From the NCBI RefSeq assembly GCF_040436345.1, contig NC_133236.1, positions 10,442,165 to 10,506,164 of the forward strand: a DNA stretch of 64,000 nucleotides, given 5' to 3'. Of the stretch, positions 58,478 through 64,000 are shown piece by piece. The notes below the pieces were generated by a model that worked only from the letters and a program-made list of their open reading frames with translations, searched no databases and was not told the origin of the DNA. This DNA comes from Pagrus major (taxonomy: Eukaryota; Chordata; Actinopteri; Spariformes; Sparidae). The position numbers and the translations under genes were made by a program. Position 1 is the stretch's first letter; each line of letters begins with the position of its first letter.

Positions 58478-61400
58478 TTAATATCTGGAGCTGAAGTCGG
58501 GTTCTGACTCTTCTCCACCGTCGTCAGGATCTTCTTCTTCATCATCTCCCACACCTAAAGACACACACAAACATGTGTACGTTAAATAAGCTCGTCTTTC
58601 CACTTAAGACACTGGTTTGACTTTTTGACCTAAGAAAATATTTATTCCAACCAAAGAGAAACAATCACATTAAGTGTTTACATTGTCCTATTGATTGGAC
58701 TATCAAAGGATTGGGGTGGTGTCTGCCAACTGAGGTGGTTACATGAGGCATATTAATTATTATCACGATTATTATTGGAATATTAGGGTCAATCTCTGTT
58801 ATTCTGTCACCAACATGATAAAACTTTACTCTTGTGTTGGACGACTGACTGTACATACCAGAGCAGAAGTCGATGTTCATCAGCATGACGGCGACGTCGT
58901 CTGTGTCGATGACGAAGTGGCTCATACTCTCATAACCGAGCTCTGGACGCTCAGTGTTAGAGGCCCTGGCTGCTGCTGTCATTCTGTCAACAAACACGTA
59001 AACACAGATGTCAAAATAAGACATGTTTAAGTCAAGCTGCCACAGTGTGAAAGTTTGAAACCAGTCAGATGAGTTTGACTCATACAAAGCACATCAACAA
59101 GTCAAGGCGGTTTTAAACATATCACACTTTAAAAACTGATGTATAAAATAATTCTTCAGCCTGTTGTGTTTAAATGTGACGACTCTAAATCATCTGTAGG
59201 AGAACACAAGCTGGTATTCTCTGTAACTTGACTGCAATCTGCAGCGTGTGTCGTATGGATACATTCATTAATAAATACTTAATGAGGCAAACATCCATTT
59301 CAAAGGTTATTGATGTTGATTTCAAATAAAAAGGTCAATACCGGCTCGATCCATCAGCAAACCAAACACACACACTCTGCGATCTCTGTGTCATCCCCAT
59401 GTGGCCGGTCAGTGACGGCAGCACTCGGAGCAGATTTGTTTGGTTTATTGGATCATCTGCTACATAATGTATACGAAGTGATTAAACGTCTGACACAGAG
59501 CTGAGGACTGTGAGCAACACACATATGCTGCACTCGTTTCAATCTAATGATCAGTATGTTTAAATCTTCTCGTTTATCGTAGTTCTCATCACAATAATTT
59601 GATTAGTTCATGTTACAGGTGTCGTTCATGTCAGCTCCTGCAAACCCTGTAATTCAGGGCGATGATGCATCCTGGAGGTATTTTCAGCCAGGATTAAAGC
59701 AGCACGTTGCTTCTACTTCAACGGAGAAGTTAAAAGGTTAAAAAGTTGAAATGACTATAGACTTGTGTGATGATCTGCAGGGAGGGCTTCTCTGCTACCT
59801 GCAGCTTGTGTGTGTCTGCTGATCTCTGAAGAGTAAATACGTAAAAACACAATTACAGACAGCAGTGACACGTTTTCTAATAGAATGTCAGTGTGTATTG
59901 TCTCTGCACCGTCTGAACCCAGTTGGTTAACATGGGCACCGAAAGGAAGCAGGCAGAGCTGCGGTGCTCTCGCTGCGCTTCGTCTTCATTGGCGTGATGG
60001 AGGGGGCAGAAAAAGGTACCGGCAGGTTGTGAGAAGAGAAGTGCCATACGCCAAAGAGTAAAATGTAGAAGTGCTGGTGATGTGTTTCTTTACGTTTCAA
60101 TTTTGTGTTTTGACAACGCTGTGCTTATGGTCTGGTTAGGTTGAGGCTCAAAAACCACGTGGTTAGGGTTAGGAAAAGATCCTATTATGGCTTAAAATAC
60201 CTGGTTTTGTTGCCACAAAGACGGCTGGAAAATGTCCCGACGGTAGCAAGTCACTTTCGTTGGTTGAAACTGGCAGCAAACAGTGCTCTCTCACTTGGAA
60301 ACTTTCAGCTGGTATACATGTAATCTGATCATAATACAGCACATATTGTAGAATTGTTGACAAACTTTACGTAACTGTGGTTTGCAGAAACGTACACTGC
60401 CAACATTTTATTTGGCCGACTGAGCTGCCTAATGTAGTTACATCTTCTGTGTTAAAACGCAGTGTATTTAAGATTGGTGTAGGGTTATGATGACTGCAAA
60501 CGTGTACATTAAACTGTCAAATAAATGTAATGGAGTAAAATGTACAATATTTTCCTCTGACATGTGGTGGAGTAGAAGCATTACGTATAATAATACTGGA
60601 GTTAAGGACCTCAGCATTCAGTTAGTAATGATTAAAACTTGACTGCAGTCACCACATGCAGAATCAGAGCTTCACCACAAACACTCAACTTACTTTTCCA
60701 GAATGACGTTGGCGCTCTGACAGCGAAGACGACAGACAGAAAGAGACAACATTAATCACATTGTGCTTCAGTTGTCCGTGCCAACCACATCTGTCAGAAG
60801 TGTTTGTTAGACACGTCAGCGTGTAAAATAAAAACATGATTTTAAGAAATACTGCCAGCTGCCAGATTGGCCTCACGATGTTTACTACCTGCTGCCACCA
60901 ACTCTATCTTCTTTAACACCTGCTGTGGCTGAACATAAAACAGTGACACCTGAGGCTCACACTTTCTCTCACTCACACGAACACACACACAAACACACAC
61001 TTTCCTCACAGGAGACAGAGTGACGCAGAGACGTTGCATCAGCAGTTAAGGATGCTGGATTTAGTAACAACCTGCCAGTCTCTTCAGGGACGACCGTCCG
61101 TCTGTCTGCTGTCAAGTTTAACTAACTTTTTAACTTTGGTCACGTTTGATCGACCCTCAAATGACGTCAAACGCTTCTTTTTAACACACAAATCCTTGGA
61201 TTTACAGGTCAGAGGGTTCATTGACTCAACGTTCCTTCTTAACCTTGGTGTTGGACTCGATCTTAATATTTGTACTACGCTGAAAGCTGTGATGAATTTA
61301 TGGCGAAACACTCTCAAACCCATGTGGTTAAGATTAAAATAGTTTTATTATGTGACTCTGGTTCACATTTAAGGTACGTCTGGTGTAGTAGATGTAATAA

Positions 61401-64000
61401 AAACAAATGTTTTCACGTGTGAAACCAAGTGTTTTTCATGTGTTATTTCCATTCATAAAAACCAAGTGACAGCAACAAAACAAAACAAACAAAAAAAATG
61501 GTTTGTAGAGTGCCGTATGATTCCCTAATTGGATGTTAGGTGAGGCATAATGTGGGCAGATACGGTTCAAAAGAGTTGGAAAGTTTGAAGATGCTTTGTA
61601 CAAAACTTTGAGTGAATTCTGATTCCTCAAAGTTAATCAATTCCAACCGTAGTGATGCAACACTGGTGTTTGTTTTCATCATGACACCATGATGCCACTC
61701 TGTCTGTCTGATTATGTGGGAATTAATCTGAAAGACTGAAATGTGCTTCAGGACGTGTAATGTAATGTGATATGAAATGCACGATCTGCACATCCCCTTT
61801 AAACAGACATGAGATTACGTTTAAAGGGTAATTCCACCAATTTTACAATTAAAGGGTGTTTACAGGTCTTGTGGAGTACTACTGCATATGTGAAAAAAGA
61901 AGGGAGAAGGGAAATGCTAGACCTGTGGACTGTTTTTTCAGTGTATCACCAAAAGACTTCTTGTTTATTAATAGTAGAAAAGCCTCGAAAACAGCTAAAT
62001 GGGAAAGCTAATCGATACTCTAATTTGGCTTATATGTTTCAGTTAAACGCTTCAATTAAAAATGAGTTTTTGTTGTAGACATGAGTTTAGAAGTCAGTGG
62101 ATTTAATGGAATCAATCCCATTAAAACAGGTGTTTGTTCATGTATGTGCATGTGATCAATTGGGTGATCAATACAGAGCACTGCAGAGACCGGCCTGCTC
62201 TTCATTATCTCTGCAGCTATATGAATTAATCATGTGTTTGTTATGTGTGAGGGTCTAAAGGTATGCAGGACCAGAGATCCAGCTCTCCTCAGGGAGGATT
62301 GTGGCAACACAGAGCCCGACACGGAGCCACCCTGCTGGGCTTACTGCTCCTGTTTCCATCCTCACCCTGCAGCTCTGCACATAAAGCTCTTCATCATCAG
62401 TGGCAGCAGCAGATATAACCTGGGGAATACTGAGAATGGATCAACCTGTCGAATGAAACCCGCAGCTGGGAAAATATCGACAGGTGGAAGGAAACTTTAA
62501 ATGAAGTGGAGGAGGTGAGAACAAAATACTGCTGGAGGATCACATTTTATTGATCATACGGTTAAAATGGGAAACGTGACATTTATATATTTTAGACACC
62601 AGTAAACTAAAAGGAAACTAAACACTCAAACAAATTGAGCAATGAAACTAAATTAAAAGTTTAAACTAAACTATAATGATATCGCCTGGTTAGAAAAGAA
62701 ATTAAAATAAAATAAAAAATGAACATCAATTCATTTCAGTTTTAGTTTTTTAGCACTAAGGTATCGAGTTGATTTAAACCCCTTTCGCACTGGTCAAACA
62801 AAAAACACTCGCACCCGCTAACTTCTGGCTTTTGTCTTCAGTGTGAATGTGTACAATCAGCACGTAATCCCGCGTCAATCACAGGTATGTAGCGGCCCCG
62901 GCTTCAATCGGCTGTGATGAAAACAAAACACCTGTGTGAACACACTAAGTTCCGCCCCTTCTCGGTCACGATGATGCGACGTGTGCTGAATTTACAGCTG
63001 TTAGCTTGTTAATACTTTTCCATCCGTCTCTGTTCAAGCAGCTTGAATATCATTGAACTTTAACGTTGTTAGTGGTTTCCCTGCCTGCCAGCGGCCTGAT
63101 CAGTACTGCGCATGTGCGAGTCTCAACAGAGATGACAAAAAAAATTGAGATGTGTCACTCCTCAGCAATTACTATTATGACCTTTGGAAAAAACGATGTG
63201 TCTAATTCAGAATGTCATTGATTCAGATTTAAAAACAAGTTTTAGTGTCTGTCTGAAATCTGATGAGGTGTATGAGCTGCTGTCTTTTACTGTTCTGTTT
63301 TTTCGTTGCATTTGTGATGACGAACGAGACATGAAAGGCAAACTCATCTCCTAGCAATGTGAAAAAGTCAAATGCTTATTTTTAGTGGGTTTACCTGCAT
63401 TTCAAAAACCCACATTTATCCATATACACTTTAATTTTGGTCTTAAAGTGGTATTATTGTCATTTTGCTATACAGAGTTGCACAATAGAGCGCAGACCTC
63501 CACCAAGGCCCAGCAGTGATGGATACCATATAACGAAAATGTAGAAAAATGCCCTTTCTTGTGTTGAAAAAACTACAAAAATATTCCTGGATCCATCTAC
63601 CCTGGGCCGAGACCAATCCTACAACAAGTTTTGTTCAGTAGTTTTTGTGTAATCCTCCTGACAAACCAACCAGCCACCAAACATACAGACACAGAAGTAA
63701 TTTAAGATAAAGCATCTAAAAACTATTGGATGCAACCTTTAAAATACTGACCATGCCCAGGTAAATCCTTGTATCACCCACTTGGATATTTTTCTGTTTT
63801 TGGATCAGCCGCTTAAACCCCAACAAAAGACATTGTCACGTAACTCCACCTGCAGGAGCGGGGTGATCTAAACTGTCACCCACCTGTATGAACAAAGGCA
63901 TTTGTGGCTCCTCCATCATCTGAATGGCCGACTCCACCAACGTCACTGCGGCCTCCAGGTCGTCATTTTGCCGACGAATGAGAGATCGAAGGTGCTTGAG
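58478..64000 (-). CDS. trim54: Muscle RING-finger protein (MuRF3 type), C-terminal exons
   Basis: Partial gene on the minus strand, running off the right edge. MuRF proteins are striated-muscle E3 ubiquitin ligases that bind microtubules and titin. Exons in transcription order: 64000-63884 (incomplete), 60716-60694 (23 nt), 58983-58859, 58554-58478 (stop TAA). Borders are GT-AG and phases agree. The visible protein reads a coiled-coil segment LKHLRSLIRRQNDDLEAAV with MMEEPQMPLFIQ, then SANVILEKMTAAARAS, then the COS box (ELGYESMSHFVIDTDD to LMNIDF), and an acidic tail ending DFSSRY. The MEEPQM and GYESM-HF-IDF pattern is that of TRIM54/55/63. The choice of trim54 rests on synteny with ucn and mpv17, and trim63 or trim55 cannot be excluded on this piece alone. 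RING, B-box and most of the coiled coil lie outside the window. Introns: 58555-58858, 58984-60693, 60717-63883. Confidence 0.82.
60088..60410. repeat. Right part of a TGTTGGCA-ended repeat (trim54 intron)
   Basis: It shares GGGTTAGGAAAAGATC, ATACCTGGTTTTGTTGCCAC and GGAAAATGTCC with 48529-48735 and ends GTGGTTTGCAGAAACGTACA followed by CTGCCAACA, the inverted form of that copy's start. Confidence 0.7.
60510..60600 (-). repeat. TAAGTACTTTTACT-type repeat fragment
   Basis: AATAAATGTAATGGAGTAAA and GACATGTGGTGGAGTAGAAG match the internal part of the copies near 690 and 49400. Confidence 0.6.
61821..61912. repeat. Truncated copy of the 28378 MITE
   Basis: TTAAAGGGTAATTCCACCAA, then TTACAATTAAAGGGTGT and ACTGCATATGTG, follow the left half of the element at 28378-28772. 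The right half is absent. Confidence 0.7.
61913..63479. other. trim54 intron, unassigned part
   Basis: Mostly AT-rich. A more balanced stretch at 62150-62480 could be regulatory. I see no additional trim54 exon between 60717 and 63883, since the flanking exons join in frame to give a continuous MuRF sequence. Confidence 0.5.
63480..63705. repeat. CTCCACCAAGGCC / CTGACAAACCAACC teleost repeat
   Basis: It begins GAGCGCAGACCTCCACCAAG and ends with CAGTAGTTTTTGTGTAATCC and TCCTGACAAACCAACC. A terminal fragment is at 21836-21935. It ends about 180 bp from the trim54 exon. Confidence 0.6.

Noticed and set aside
59463-59482. Part-match to the loxP arm (TATACGAAGT)
   Set aside because: Only about ten matching bases, no second arm and no spacer; coincidence in trim54 intron.

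Overview
The window is nuclear DNA from a ray-finned fish, most likely a percomorph teleost. The genes are split by GT-AG introns, the flanks carry many dinucleotide and trinucleotide microsatellites, and the non-coding DNA is full of short interspersed repeats of teleost type. The urocortin/urotensin I peptide resembles those of flatfish and other percomorphs. No operon, CRISPR array, phage or prokaryotic feature is present.

Layout. 1-4.8 kb is repeat-rich flank with one patch that may be conserved non-coding DNA. 4.85-26.05 kb (+) holds uckl1, a fused uridine/cytidine kinase and UPRT-like protein, whose coding region I could assemble across 15 exons with consistent splice phase (545 codons plus stop). 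26-29.1 kb holds its probable 3' UTR and two MITE-like elements, followed by a strong CTCF-like motif. 29.1-46.2 kb (+) holds mpv17, an inner mitochondrial membrane protein of 177 residues in seven coding exons plus one or two alternative non-coding first exons. 46.2-50 kb is a repeat-rich spacer. 50-51.6 kb (+) holds ucn/uts1 (urocortin/urotensin I), with a CRE and TATA promoter, a non-coding exon 1 and the whole precursor in exon 2. 51.6-58.4 kb is spacer with a 127-bp TG tract and several MITEs. 58.5-64 kb (-) holds the 3' four coding exons of a muscle RING-finger (MuRF) gene, called trim54 from its neighbours; it runs off the right edge.

The order mpv17 - ucn - trim54, with trim54 opposed, is the same neighbourhood and relative orientation as in mammals (human 2p23). 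uckl1 lies on another chromosome in human, so its junction with mpv17, where the CTCF-like motif sits, is a difference between lineages. The four genes have unrelated jobs: pyrimidine salvage, mitochondrial inner-membrane homeostasis, a stress neuropeptide, and sarcomere/microtubule-linked ubiquitin ligase activity.

The most interesting signal is a second, phase-matched microexon in uckl1 at 22311-22330, 617 bp after the regular 17-nt microexon at 21677-21693. Exactly one of the two must be used to keep frame. The choice would replace REITVR by RKLRWD(I) at the hinge between the kinase and UPRT-like domains. A CU-rich tract lies just upstream of the second microexon. Exon calls come from reading splice sites and recognising protein families; no alignment, transcript or database search was available.
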